Both the position numbers and the translations under genes were made by a program. Positions 25,636-35,024 of a stretch of DNA of 40,737 bases are shown here, piece after piece. The stretch is taken from NCBI GenBank assembly GCA_903789665.1, contig CAIFEX010000027.1, positions 1-40,737 on the forward strand. Direction: 5' to 3'. The first letter of the stretch is position 1; each line of letters opens with the position of its first letter. A model generated the notes under the pieces. That model did not search any database. It worked only from the letters and a program-made list of their open reading frames with translations, and was not told where the DNA came from. This stretch comes from an uncultured Clostridium sp. Lineage in GTDB: Bacteria; Bacillota; Clostridia; Clostridiales; Clostridiaceae.

Positions 25636-26940
25636 ATGGAAATACTTTCTTTAGGAGAGAAAATAAAAAAGAGAAGGAAAGAATTGAATATGACTTTGAA
25701 GGATTTGGCAGGAGACAGAATTACACCTGGACAAATAAGTCTTGTAGAATCTGGAAAGTCGAATCCAAGTATGGATTTGCTGGAATATTTGGCTTCGGAA
25801 TTGAAAACTTCTGTTGAATATCTAATGGAGTCTGAGGAAACCCAGGCAGAAAAGATTTGTACTTATTTTGAAAATATAACTGAATCCTGTATAATAAGTG
25901 AAAATTTAATTCAAGCAGAACAGTATATTGAAAAAGCCCTGTACTTTGCGGATAAATATGGTTTGGAATATAAAAAAGCAAAAAACCTCTATTTAAAAGG
26001 TGTAGTACACATGACTAAAGGTGACTATCTGGTTTCACAGCAATTTTTTTTGTCGGCCAATGGAATATTTATTAAAAATAATAATTATGAGCAGATTATA
26101 AAGACTTTTATCAATTTGGGGAAGATAACAATGAAATTAAAATCCTACCACTCTTCTTGCAGCTATTTTCAACAGGCTGAAAATGTATATAATGAAAATA
26201 AAATAGAAAATGATTTTTTAGTAGGAGAGATATATTATTGTATAGCATGTGCGAATTTCAAACTGGAAAATATGAAAAAGGCTATAAACTATTCCTATTT
26301 GGCCAAGGAAAAATTTAATCAATTAGATAATAAAAAGGAATATGCCAATACACTTTTTTTACTGGCTGAAGAGTATAGCAAGAAAGAAGATATGGATAAT
26401 GCTATAAAATATTCTAAGAATGCATTGGAAGTGTATAAAAAATTAAATGACTCTATGAATATTGCTAAAATTGAAAATAATTTGGGAAAATTATTTTATC
26501 AGTTCGATAATATTGAAGAATCTTTTATCCATTTGAATAAAGCAAAAGAGTTGAGAATAAAACTAAAAGACAGCGACGTTATAACGACCTTGATAGATAT
26601 ATGTGAAAATTATATAAAGCTAAAGGATGTTAAAAATTCCAAAAAAGTTCTTGAGGAAATAATGGACAGAGTGGATGAGGGAAATGATAAGACTTTGGTG
26701 TATTATTATTTATTGAAGTTTAGAATAGATATGCTGGAATCCAATAAAAAAGAAGCGGAAAATACATTGATCATGGCACTGAATTTTGCCAATAATATGG
26801 ATTATACTGCAGAAGCTGCCAGAATATCAATATTACTGGGTAAATTTTATATAGAAAATAATTTAAATGAACAAGCTGCTAAATATTTGAATGAAGGTGT
26901 TGAAGATTTTAAAAAAATAGGTTTGTTAAGGGATTCTTAA
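25636..26940 (+). CDS. HTH-TPR transcriptional regulator (RRNPP-like), copy 1
   Basis: 434 residues. An N-terminal XRE-type helix-turn-helix (about 6-62: LGEKIKKRRKELNMTLKDLA, then ITPGQISLVESGKSNPSMDLLEYLASEL) is followed by about 350 residues of tetratricopeptide repeats (YLKGVVHMTKGDYLVSQQFF, YFQQAENVYNENKIEND, ALEVYKKLNDSMNIAKIENN). This architecture is that of peptide-sensing regulators such as PlcR, Rgg and PrgX, or of related clostridial regulators with unknown ligand. I found no convincing signalling-peptide gene beside it. The second copy starts 18 nt after its stop. Confidence 0.88.
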   Translation: MEILSLGEKIKKRRKELNMTLKDLAGDRITPGQISLVESGKSNPSMDLLEYLASELKTSVEYLMESEETQAEKICTYFENITESCIISENLIQAEQYIEKALYFADKYGLEYKKAKNLYLKGVVHMTKGDYLVSQQFFLSANGIFIKNNNYEQIIKTFINLGKITMKLKSYHSSCSYFQQAENVYNENKIENDFLVGEIYYCIACANFKLENMKKAINYSYLAKEKFNQLDNKKEYANTLFLLAEEYSKKEDMDNAIKYSKNALEVYKKLNDSMNIAKIENNLGKLFYQFDNIEESFIHLNKAKELRIKLKDSDVITTLIDICENYIKLKDVKNSKKVLEEIMDRVDEGNDKTLVYYYLLKFRIDMLESNKKEAENTLIMALNFANNMDYTAEAARISILLGKFYIENNLNEQAAKYLNEGVEDFKKIGLLRDS

Positions 26941-26958
26941 ATAGAACAGGTGAGAATT

Positions 26959-28227
26959 ATGGAAATACTTTCTACTGGGCAAAAAATTAAAAGAGCCAGA
27001 ATATACAAGGGGTATACCCTAAAAAAATTGTGTGGCGACAAGATTTCTGTTTCAAAAATGAGCTGCATAGAAAATGATAAAATAAAACCGGAACAGTGGG
27101 TTTTAAAATTTGTGTCGAATAAACTTGAAATTGATGTTGAATATTTAAAGCAGGATGTTAAAAGCCAGATAATTAAAAATATAAAAGACATATCTAAAGG
27201 TTCCCCGGGAGAAAATTATGAAAAATTGCTTCAATATAATTTGAAATTTGCGGAGGATTACTCTTATGTAGACTTATGTTTTACCATAATGCATATGCTT
27301 TTTAATTATTATTTAGATAAAAAACAGTTTGGAAAGTTGCAATTTATAATTTCAAATTATTATGATTATTTGCAGAAATGTTTTTCCGATAGAGGAAGTT
27401 CGATTTATTATATGGATATTGCCAGATATTTTTATGTCTACGGAGAATTTTCTCAAGCTTTGAATTATTATGACAAGGTGATTCAAATTTGTCAGGAAAA
27501 GGGATATGGCGAGTGCCTCTTAAAAGCTATGTATTATGAAGCTAACTGTTATATCAAAATGCAGTATTATGATAAAGCATATGAATTGGCAGCGAAAATT
27601 ATGGATTTGATGGATTCAGATTCAATGCAGGAAGATATAGAAAATGTGCGGATCTATCATATGCTTGCCATACTTTCGTTGAAAATGGACATAACCAAAT
27701 TTGGCAGGTATGAAAAAAAAGTATATGAACTTTATGGAGACGATTTAAAAGGCAAATCTGAAGCAATGGTTGATTATGCCCGAATATTATTTAATTTAGG
27801 TAAGAAGGGCAGTGCACTGGATTGTGTAGAAAAATCACTGGAGATATATCCAAGAGACAATGTAAGGGAATTGGACCATTTTATGCTTGTAAATGTAAAT
27901 ATACTGATGAAGAATAAAATTTTAAAGAAGGCACATACTCTATGCAATAAGGCTTTGGATTGTGCTATAAATTTAAATGATATAACTTTTATAGAGAAAG
28001 CATATTATTACAAAGCTCTGATATTATTGAAAGAAGGAGATTTTGCAAAGGGAGAGATGTGTATGAATCTTTCTTTAGACAATCTTCTTAAGTTTGGAAG
28101 CAGCAGAAGGATATATGAAAGATATATGGAAATGGGGAAGATGTATTACAAGTTAAACAATGTGAGAGAATCAATTAAATATTTTACTTTTGCCATAAAT
28201 TTAAAAGAAAAATATGCATTGAGATGA
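26959..28227 (+). CDS. HTH-TPR transcriptional regulator, copy 2
   Basis: 422 residues. The HTH (about 3-60: LSTGQKIKRARIYKGYTLKKL, then SKMSCIENDKIKPEQWVLKFV) matches copy 1 in start (MEIL-S-x-G-x-KIK) and layout, followed by TPR repeats through the C-terminus. The tandem arrangement points to a local duplication followed by divergence. The target and ligand are unknown; the next gene, clpB, has a palindrome in its leader that could be a binding site (inference). A GTG at 26950 is in frame, but ACAGGTGAG precedes ATG 26959 at a normal distance. Confidence 0.86.
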   Translation: MEILSTGQKIKRARIYKGYTLKKLCGDKISVSKMSCIENDKIKPEQWVLKFVSNKLEIDVEYLKQDVKSQIIKNIKDISKGSPGENYEKLLQYNLKFAEDYSYVDLCFTIMHMLFNYYLDKKQFGKLQFIISNYYDYLQKCFSDRGSSIYYMDIARYFYVYGEFSQALNYYDKVIQICQEKGYGECLLKAMYYEANCYIKMQYYDKAYELAAKIMDLMDSDSMQEDIENVRIYHMLAILSLKMDITKFGRYEKKVYELYGDDLKGKSEAMVDYARILFNLGKKGSALDCVEKSLEIYPRDNVRELDHFMLVNVNILMKNKILKKAHTLCNKALDCAINLNDITFIEKAYYYKALILLKEGDFAKGEMCMNLSLDNLLKFGSSRRIYERYMEMGKMYYKLNNVRESIKYFTFAINLKEKYALR

Positions 28228-28251
28228 TTTATGCACCTGCAAAGTGGTATA

Positions 28252-28279
28252 TTGATTTTGTGGGTAATTTTTGTATAAT
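28252..28279 (+). promoter_or_regulatory. Sigma-A promoter of clpB
   Basis: TTGATT (28252-28257) and TATAAT (28274-28279) with a 16-bp spacer. I see neither a CIRCE element (TTAGCACTC-N9-GAGTGCTAA) nor a CtsR heptad repeat nearby. Confidence 0.75.
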
Positions 28280-28316
28280 AAATTAATATATAATAATATT
28301 AAAGTAGAATAAACTG

Positions 28317-28358
28317 GAGAGGAGGATAAGTGTAAACACTTATTTAAGTTTTACACTA
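28317..28358 (+). promoter_or_regulatory. Shine-Dalgarno and hairpin in the clpB leader
   Basis: The only good Shine-Dalgarno sequence, GGAGAGGAGG (about 28316-28325), is more than 40 nt before the clpB ATG at 28369. Between them AGTGTAAA (28329-28336) pairs perfectly with TTTACACT (28351-28358). If folded, the effective spacing falls to about 13 nt. It could be a translational control hairpin or a DNA operator. Confidence 0.6.
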
Positions 28359-28368
28359 AATATTTATT

Positions 28369-30966
28369 ATGGATATAAATAAGCTTACAGTAAAGGCACA
28401 GCAATCGATAAATGAGGCACAGCTTATAGCAGTGAGATATAATCATCAGCAGATAGATGTAATTCATTTGTTTTCAGCATTGGTATTTGAAAAAGATGGT
28501 TTGATTCCGAACATATTCGGGAAAATGTCTGTAGACGTGAAATCACTTGTGGATAATACGAAGAATGTCCTTGATAAAATGCCAAAAGTGCTTGGAGAAA
28601 GTGCACAAAGTAGTTCCCTCTATGCTACGAGGGGATTTGAAGATGTTTTTGTAAGGGCAGAGAGCACGGCTAGGAAATTCAAGGATTCATATGTAAGTGT
28701 AGAACATCTGATGATTGGCATTATGGAAGTTCATTCCCGGGATGTGGATATGATACTGCAAAAATTTAATATAACAAAAAGCAGATTTTTGGAAGCACTG
28801 TCTCAGGTCAGGGGCAATCAAAGAGTTGATAGTCAGGATCCAGAAGGTACTTATGATGCTTTGACCAAATATGGAAGAAATCTGACTGAAGAAGCTAAAA
28901 AGAACAAGCTTGATCCTGTAATAGGCAGAGATGATGATATCAGGAGGGTAATTAGAATTATTTCAAGAAGAACTAAAAATAATCCTGTGCTCATAGGAGA
29001 GCCGGGAGTGGGGAAAACTGCCATAGTGGAAGGACTGGCGGAGAGGATCATAAGAGGAGATATACCTGAAGGACTGAAAAACAAGGTAATATTTTCCCTG
29101 GATATGGGTTCCTTAATTGCCGGGGCTAAATTTAGAGGTGAGTTTGAGGAAAGGTTAAAAGCTGTTTTAAAAGAAGTGGAAAAGAGTGAAGGAAAAATAA
29201 TACTCTTCATAGATGAAATTCACAATATAGTTGGGGCCGGAAAGACGGAAGGATCTATGGATGCGGGAAATATTATAAAGCCAATGCTTGCAAGGGGAGA
29301 ACTTCACTGTATAGGAGCCACTACTTTTGATGAATATAGAAAATATATAGAAAAGGACAAAGCACTTGAGAGAAGATTCCAGCCGGTGGTTATAGATGAA
29401 CCCAGTGTTGAAGATTCCATTTCTATATTGAGAGGCCTTAAAGAAAAATTTGAAATATACCACGGCATAAGAATTCATGATTCTGCCATAGTGGCAGCGG
29501 CAAAGCTTTCCAGCAGATATATAACTGACAGATATCTTCCGGATAAAGCCATAGATTTGATCGACGAGGCATGTGCTATGATAAGGACGGAGATTGACAG
29601 CGTACCTACTGAAATGGATGATGTCAGAAGAAAATTATTTCAGTTGAAAATTGAAAAGAAAGCGCTGTCCAAGGAAAAAGATAAAGCTTCTGTAGAAAGA
29701 CTCAGGACAGTGGAAAAAGAACTAAATGATTTGAAGGATAAAGACAATGAACTTACAGCCAAATATGAAAAGGAAAAGTCAAATATAACCGGTGTCAGGG
29801 ATTTGAAGAAACAGCTGGATGAAGCAAGGGGTCAGATTGAAAAGGCAAAGAGAGAATATGATTTGAATAGAGTTGCGGAATTGAAATATGGAACTATACC
29901 TAAATTGGAGAGAAAGATAGAGAAAGAAGAAAATACAATAAAGGAAAACAATGAGACTGCCATGTTGAAGGAAGAAGTTACGGAACAGGAAATATCTCAG
30001 ATCGTATCTAAATGGACGGGAATTCCGGTGTCTAGATTAGTGGAGGGAGAAAGGCAAAAACTTATTAACCTGGAAGATGAACTTTCAAAAAGAGTCATAG
30101 GACAAAAGGAAGCTGTCAAGGCTGTTTCTGATGCTGTTATAAGGGCAAGATCGGGAATGAAGGATCCAAAGAGTCCCATAGGTTCATTTATATTTTTAGG
30201 TCCTACAGGAGTGGGAAAGACTGAACTAGCCAAAACTCTTGCCAGAGCTTTATTTGATAGTGAGGATAATATGATTAGAATAGACATGTCGGAGTATATG
30301 GAAAAGTATTCCGTCTCCAGACTTATAGGAGCTCCTCCGGGATATGTTGGCTATGAGGAGGGAGGTCAGCTTACAGAGGCAGTCAGGAGAAAGCCTTATA
30401 GTGTAATATTGTTTGATGAAATAGAGAAGGCACACAGCGACGTCTTTAATATATTTCTACAGATACTTGACGATGGAAGACTTACGGATAATCAAGGCAA
30501 GGTAGTTGATTTTAAAAATTGCATTATAATCATGACCTCCAACATAGGGAGCAGCTATTTGCTTGAGAACAAGAGTTCTGCGGGAATAGACGAAGATATA
30601 AAAAATAAAGTGATGAATGACATGAAATTGAAGTTTAAACCAGAATTCTTAAACAGGCTTGACGATATTATAATGTTCAAACCATTGAACACCGTGGAGA
30701 TTAAATCCATAATAGATATATTTTTGAAGGATATAGAAAACAGGTTAAAGGATAAGAATATCTATATAGAAATAACCGATAGAGCTAAAGACGTTATAGC
30801 AAGAGAAGGGTATGATCCGGTTTATGGAGCCAGACCTTTAAAGAGATATATGGAAAATGTGCTTGAAACATCTATTGCCAAGAAGATAATTAAAGGTGAC
30901 ATTTATGAAGGCTGTAAAATAAGAGTAGACTACGATAATGATAAATTTGAGATAGAGAGAATATAG
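28369..30966 (+). CDS. clpB: ATP-dependent disaggregase chaperone ClpB
   Basis: 865-residue Hsp100 protein that, with DnaK, pulls polypeptides out of aggregates. Domain order: Clp N-domain (1-150, starting [18 protein letters not shown] as in other ClpB proteins); NBD1 with Walker A GEPGVGKT (210-217) and [11 protein letters not shown]; the long coiled-coil middle domain (about 400-530) that defines ClpB versus ClpC/A; NBD2 with Walker A GPTGVGKT (611-618) and LFDEIEKAH; a C-terminal D2-small domain with [12 protein letters not shown]. The conserved N-terminus confirms the ATG despite the distant Shine-Dalgarno. Confidence 0.97.
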   Translation: MDINKLTVKAQQSINEAQLIAVRYNHQQIDVIHLFSALVFEKDGLIPNIFGKMSVDVKSLVDNTKNVLDKMPKVLGESAQSSSLYATRGFEDVFVRAESTARKFKDSYVSVEHLMIGIMEVHSRDVDMILQKFNITKSRFLEALSQVRGNQRVDSQDPEGTYDALTKYGRNLTEEAKKNKLDPVIGRDDDIRRVIRIISRRTKNNPVLIGEPGVGKTAIVEGLAERIIRGDIPEGLKNKVIFSLDMGSLIAGAKFRGEFEERLKAVLKEVEKSEGKIILFIDEIHNIVGAGKTEGSMDAGNIIKPMLARGELHCIGATTFDEYRKYIEKDKALERRFQPVVIDEPSVEDSISILRGLKEKFEIYHGIRIHDSAIVAAAKLSSRYITDRYLPDKAIDLIDEACAMIRTEIDSVPTEMDDVRRKLFQLKIEKKALSKEKDKASVERLRTVEKELNDLKDKDNELTAKYEKEKSNITGVRDLKKQLDEARGQIEKAKREYDLNRVAELKYGTIPKLERKIEKEENTIKENNETAMLKEEVTEQEISQIVSKWTGIPVSRLVEGERQKLINLEDELSKRVIGQKEAVKAVSDAVIRARSGMKDPKSPIGSFIFLGPTGVGKTELAKTLARALFDSEDNMIRIDMSEYMEKYSVSRLIGAPPGYVGYEEGGQLTEAVRRKPYSVILFDEIEKAHSDVFNIFLQILDDGRLTDNQGKVVDFKNCIIIMTSNIGSSYLLENKSSAGIDEDIKNKVMNDMKLKFKPEFLNRLDDIIMFKPLNTVEIKSIIDIFLKDIENRLKDKNIYIEITDRAKDVIAREGYDPVYGARPLKRYMENVLETSIAKKIIKGDIYEGCKIRVDYDNDKFEIERI

Positions 30967-30990
30967 AGAACCACTAAAATTGAATATCTA

Positions 30991-31144
30991 AATTAGGTGT
31001 TATTTAAGAATAAGTAAAAGGAAAAGTCAAATACTGCAGTCCACGCTACTGTATGGAGGATGAAACTTTATTATGTCACTGGATATATAAATCTGGGAAG
31101 ACCAAGGAGTAAGATGAATCTGAGCCAGGAAGCCTGCCTAATAT
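30991..31144 (+). promoter_or_regulatory. Cobalamin riboswitch
   Basis: Adenosylcobalamin/cobalamin aptamer. It starts with TTAGGTGT (30993-31000) and AAAAGGAAAAGTC, and continues with the CGCTACTGTATGGAGGATGAA core and CACTGG...CTGGGAAG. The B12 box region, GAGCCAGGAAGCCTGCC, is at about 31122-31138. TTAGG (30993-30997) pairs with CCTAA (31137-31141) to close P1. A hairpin ATTCCTT-CGGGG-AAAGGAAG follows at about 31155-31172 without a strong T run, so the output may be translational. It precedes the DUF3870 gene. Confidence 0.92.
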
Positions 31145-31243
31145 ATATATGTTGATTCCTTCGGGGAAAGGAAGAGACGTTATGCTTTAAATTCATTAAA
31201 TTGAGTTTTATAGCAGTATATATTTGGGGGGAGGGTATGTTTT

Positions 31244-31567
31244 TTGAAAAAAGATAATGTATTTATTACTGGGTATGCAAAACTTCCGAAGGGGATAACA
31301 GCAGCCGAAATTTACAATGAAATTGTCATAGGGATCATTGTGAACAGGTATTCTGGTGAAATACAGGACATGGAATGCTCTTTTGTGACTGATACTGCGA
31401 AAAAATATGCTAAAGAATTATTGATAGGGAAGAATTTGAATAATATCAAGGAAATTGTATCGGATATAGAAGATAATTATTTTGGAATGGCAAAAAAATC
31501 TTTTATAGCGGTATTGATAAATTGCCACGAAAGGTATAAAATAATATTAAGTAAAAGATGTAAATAA
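31244..31567 (+). CDS. DUF3870 domain-containing protein
   Basis: 107 residues, essentially one DUF3870 domain: VFITGYAKLPKGITAAEIY, then DMECSFVTDTAKKYAKELLIGKNL, and SFIAVLINCHERY. The function of the family is unknown. The start is TTG 31244; GGGGGGAGGG (31226-31235) is about 8 nt upstream, and the nearby ATG at 31237 runs into a stop. Its leader is a cobalamin riboswitch, and downstream lies the B12-dependent mutase operon. A role in B12-dependent acyl-CoA metabolism is therefore plausible (inference). A terminator-like structure separates it from the CoA-transferase gene. Confidence 0.85.
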   Translation: MKKDNVFITGYAKLPKGITAAEIYNEIVIGIIVNRYSGEIQDMECSFVTDTAKKYAKELLIGKNLNNIKEIVSDIEDNYFGMAKKSFIAVLINCHERYKIILSKRCK

Positions 31568-31592
31568 AAAATAAAAATAAAAAAGCCATTTT

Positions 31593-31680
31593 ATTACGAT
31601 ATAAGGGTAAGACCTTTATATGAAAGTAATGAAAGTAACGGCGTGAGTATATTCTTCAATGTACTTGGGCCGTTTTTTGT
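31593..31680 (+). terminator. Tandem hairpins with T run between DUF3870 and CoA-transferase genes
   Basis: The first hairpin is ATATAAGG (31599-31606) with CCTTTATAT (31613-31621), extended by ATTAC/GTAAT. The second is AACGGC (31637-31642) with GCCGTT (31669-31674), containing an inner GAGTA/TACTT helix, followed by TTTTTGTTTTTC. The second is a good intrinsic terminator. The first could be part of a regulatory leader. Confidence 0.8.
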
Positions 31681-31791
31681 TTTTCTATTATACATATCCA
31701 GATCAAAAAGGAAGGGAGGACATAGAGTATAAATTAAAAAATTTAATAAATAATATAATTATGTTAATTATTTAATAGAGAAGGGGATAGT

Positions 31792-33315
31792 ATGATTACG
31801 GATAGGATAAAAAATAAAGAGCTTCTAAAACGTATAGGTACACCTAATGATGCTGCTGAACTTATCAAGGACGGTATGACTGTCGGAACCAGCGGTTTTA
31901 CGTTTTCAGGTTATCCTAAGTCGGTACCTATGGCACTGGCAAAGAGGATAAAAAATGGCGAGAAAATTAAAATCAATTTGTACACAGGTGCCTCTGTAGG
32001 TGATGAGCTGGATGGAGAACTAGCCAGAGTTGGGGCAATCAAAAAAAGGTTTCCATATCAGACGCACAAGGATGTAAGAAATGCTGTCAATGCAGGTAAA
32101 ATAGATTATGTAGACGCCCACCTCAGCATGTCACCTCAAATGGTAGACTATGGATTTATGGGTAAAATCGACGTGGCCATAGTTGAAGCCGTAGGTATAA
32201 CTGAAGAAGGTTATATAATACCAACTACATCTGTGGGAAATTCACCTACATACGTTAAAGATGCAGATATTGTGATTGTGGAGATAAATGAAACTCAGCC
32301 AACTTCGCTTATAGGGACACATGATATATATATCCCTGAGAAACCGCCTTATAGACAGCCCATACCTATAACTCACGTGGCAGACCGAATAGGTACGGAT
32401 TATATAGAAGTCGATCCCGATAAGATAAAATGTATAGTTTTCAGTGATATAAAAGATAATATTAGAAAAGTGGCACCAATAAGTGAAACAAGCAGAAAAA
32501 TGGCTGGAAATTTAATAGATTTTCTTGAAAATGAAGTTAAGCAGGGAAGACTTCCCGAAAATTTGCTGCCGCTCCAGTCAGGAGTTGGCTCTGTTGCAAA
32601 TGCAGTACTTGCAGGGTTGAAAGAATCCAGATTTAATAATTTGGAGATATATACTGAAGTTGCACAGGATTCAGTGTTCAATTTGATGGATGAAGGCAAG
32701 ATTTCAGTGGCTTCTGCTACATCTGTTTCTTTCTCTGAAGAGGGACAGAAAAAATTTTATGACAAAATCGATGAGTACAGAAAGAAACTCATATTGAGAC
32801 CTGAAGAGATAAGCAATAATCCTGAAGTAATCAGAAGACTCGGGGTAATAGCTATGAATACGGCCATAGAAGCTGACATATATGGCAATGTAAATTCAAG
32901 TCAGATAATGGGTTCCAGAATGATGAACGGAATAGGCGGTTCAGGAGATTTTACGAGGAGTTCCTATATATCCATATTCACGACGGAATCAGTTGCTAAA
33001 AATGGTGAAATATCCTCTATAGTTCCAATGGTACCTCATTGTGATCATTCGGAACATGATGTAGATGTAATAGTTACAGAACAGGGTGTAGCCGATTTAA
33101 GAGGGTTGTCTCCAAAAGAAAAGGCTAGAGTCATAATAGAAAATTGCAGCCATCCTTATTACAGACCATTTCTTAAAGATTATTTTAAAAGAGCATGTCA
33201 AGGCAAGAATATTCATACACCAGTTTTGCTCAAGGAAGCGTTATCCTGGCATGAAAGATTCCAGGAAACTGGCAGCATGAAATTTAAAACTGATAAATCA
33301 AGTCCAGAAGAATAA
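31792..33315 (+). CDS. Acetyl-CoA hydrolase/transferase family CoA-transferase (succinyl-CoA/propionyl-CoA:acetate/succinate type)
   Basis: 507 residues of the Cat1/AarC/ScpC family. Features include VGTSGFTFSGYPK (about 31-43), the probable catalytic Glu289 in LEIYTEVAQDSV, the glycine loop GIGGSGDFTRSS, and EQGVADLRGLSP. The enzyme would move CoA between propionyl-CoA (or acetyl-CoA) and succinate. Context makes succinate activation for the downstream mutase the likely role, closing a cycle without ATP cost; clostridial Cat1 is a succinyl-CoA:CoA transferase. AGAAGGGGATAGT precedes the ATG. The mutase gene begins 17 nt after its stop, so they share an operon. Confidence 0.9.
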   Translation: MITDRIKNKELLKRIGTPNDAAELIKDGMTVGTSGFTFSGYPKSVPMALAKRIKNGEKIKINLYTGASVGDELDGELARVGAIKKRFPYQTHKDVRNAVNAGKIDYVDAHLSMSPQMVDYGFMGKIDVAIVEAVGITEEGYIIPTTSVGNSPTYVKDADIVIVEINETQPTSLIGTHDIYIPEKPPYRQPIPITHVADRIGTDYIEVDPDKIKCIVFSDIKDNIRKVAPISETSRKMAGNLIDFLENEVKQGRLPENLLPLQSGVGSVANAVLAGLKESRFNNLEIYTEVAQDSVFNLMDEGKISVASATSVSFSEEGQKKFYDKIDEYRKKLILRPEEISNNPEVIRRLGVIAMNTAIEADIYGNVNSSQIMGSRMMNGIGGSGDFTRSSYISIFTTESVAKNGEISSIVPMVPHCDHSEHDVDVIVTEQGVADLRGLSPKEKARVIIENCSHPYYRPFLKDYFKRACQGKNIHTPVLLKEALSWHERFQETGSMKFKTDKSSPEE

Positions 33316-33332
33316 AGAAAAGGGGTTAGAAA

Positions 33333-34997
33333 ATGTTTAAGGAAGAAAAAGTTAATGAAGTAAAAGCCAAGAAAAAAGAGTGGGAAGAGGGAACTCTTAA
33401 AAAAACAGTTACTAGATTCCCAGAGAGAAAGAAATCCTTTAAAACCACATCGGGTATAGAAGTTAAAAGACTTTATACACCTGAAGATGTACAGAATTTA
33501 GACTATAATGAAAAACTTTCATTTCCAGGAGAATACCCTTATACAAGAGGTGTTCAGCCTACCATGTACAGAGGTAAGCTCTGGACAATGAGGCAGTATG
33601 CAGGTTTTGCTACTGCAGAGGAATCAAACAAGAGATATAAATATCTTTTGTCGCAGGGCCAGACAGGACTTAGTGTAGCTTTTGATCTGCCTACGCAAAT
33701 AGGTTATGATTCCGATCACGAACTTGCAGAAGGTGAAGTTGGAAAAGTTGGAGTTGCCATAGATTCTCTTAAAGATATGGAAACACTTTTTAATGGAATA
33801 CCACTGGATAAAGTAAGTACTTCCATGACAATAAATGCTCCGGCTTCAATATTGCTTGCTATGTATATAGCTGTAGCAGAAAAGCAGGGAGTAGCTCCTG
33901 AAAAATTAAGGGGCACTATTCAGAATGATATTTTGAAAGAGTATGTGGCAAGAGGAACGTATATATTCCCGGTTCAACCATCTATGGGACTTATCACACA
34001 TATATTTGAATACTGCTCGAAGAATCTTCCAAAATGGAATACAATATCCATTTCAGGGTATCACATAAGGGAAGCAGGTTCCACTGCCGTACAGGAAGTT
34101 GCATTTACGATTGCAGATGGAATTGCTTACGTGGAAGCGGCCATAAAAGCAGGTCTTGACGTTGATAAATTTGCCCCTAGGCTGTCATTCTTCTTTAATG
34201 CAAACAATGGGTTATTCCAGGAAATTGCTAAATTCAGGGCAGCAAGAAGAATATGGGCAAAGATCATGAAAGAGAGATTTCATGCTAAGAATCCTAAATC
34301 GTTAAAATTGAGGTTCCATACACAGACAGGAGGATGCACTCTTACAGCACAGCAGCCTGATAATAATATAGTAAGAGTTACTCTGCAGGCGCTTTCAGCT
34401 GTACTTGGAGGTACACAATCCCTTCACACAAATTCAAAAGATGAAGCACTGGCACTTCCTACCCAGGATTCAGTAAGAGTTGCACTTAGAACACAGCAGA
34501 TCATAGCTTATGAAAGTGAAGTACCAGATACCATAGATCCTCTGGCAGGTTCCTATTATGTAGAAGCTCTGACGGATGAGACAGAGAAAAAGGCAATGGA
34601 ATATATAAATAAGATAGATGAGCTGGGCGGAGCAGCAAAGGCAATTGAAAAAGGGTATGTACAAAAAGAAATAGAAGACAGCTCCTATGAATATCAGAAA
34701 CAAGTAGAATCTGGAGAACAGGTTGTTGTCGGAATGAATAAATTCCAGATAAAAGAGGAACCACCAAAGGGACTTCTGAAAGTTGATCCTTCTGTAGGTG
34801 AAAAACAAAAGGAAAAATTGAAACAGTTAAAGGCTGAAAGAGATTCAAAAGCTGTAGGCGAAAAACTTACTTCACTTGAAAATGCAGCTAAAAAAGGAGA
34901 TAACCTGATGCCTTTCATAATTGACGCTGTAAAACAATATGCTACCTTGGGTGAAATATGTGATGTCCTTAGGGGAGTATTTGGAGAATATAAATAA
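33333..34997 (+). CDS. Methylmalonyl-CoA mutase, large (catalytic) subunit
   Basis: Adenosylcobalamin-dependent interconversion of succinyl-CoA and (R)-methylmalonyl-CoA. 554 residues form only the substrate-binding TIM barrel; the B12 domain is a separate gene, as in archaeal-type mutases. The residues that distinguish methylmalonyl-CoA mutase from isobutyryl- and hydroxyisobutyryl-CoA mutases are present: Tyr89 in TMRQYAGF and Arg207 in EYVARGTY, with the conserved His in [11 protein letters not shown]. The [20 protein letters not shown] motif is typical of the split type. These residues argue against a different acyl-CoA substrate. It is followed 27 nt later by the B12-binding subunit. Confidence 0.95.
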   Translation: MFKEEKVNEVKAKKKEWEEGTLKKTVTRFPERKKSFKTTSGIEVKRLYTPEDVQNLDYNEKLSFPGEYPYTRGVQPTMYRGKLWTMRQYAGFATAEESNKRYKYLLSQGQTGLSVAFDLPTQIGYDSDHELAEGEVGKVGVAIDSLKDMETLFNGIPLDKVSTSMTINAPASILLAMYIAVAEKQGVAPEKLRGTIQNDILKEYVARGTYIFPVQPSMGLITHIFEYCSKNLPKWNTISISGYHIREAGSTAVQEVAFTIADGIAYVEAAIKAGLDVDKFAPRLSFFFNANNGLFQEIAKFRAARRIWAKIMKERFHAKNPKSLKLRFHTQTGGCTLTAQQPDNNIVRVTLQALSAVLGGTQSLHTNSKDEALALPTQDSVRVALRTQQIIAYESEVPDTIDPLAGSYYVEALTDETEKKAMEYINKIDELGGAAKAIEKGYVQKEIEDSSYEYQKQVESGEQVVVGMNKFQIKEEPPKGLLKVDPSVGEKQKEKLKQLKAERDSKAVGEKLTSLENAAKKGDNLMPFIIDAVKQYATLGEICDVLRGVFGEYK

Positions 34998-35024
34998 ATT
35001 AAGAAGTAAGGGGAGATTTTAGAT

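Noticed and set aside
28280-28368. CIRCE or CtsR operator in the clpB leader
   Set aside because: Neither TTAGCACTC-N9-GAGTGCTAA nor GGTCAAA heptads are present; only the AGTGTAAA/TTTACACT palindrome is.
33999-34001. Possible loss of the carboxylate-binding Arg in the mutase (PSMG)
   Set aside because: Counting from Tyr89 through Thr195 and Gln197, the functional Arg207 is in EYVARGTY and is present. The PSMG change is a nearby position of unclear importance.
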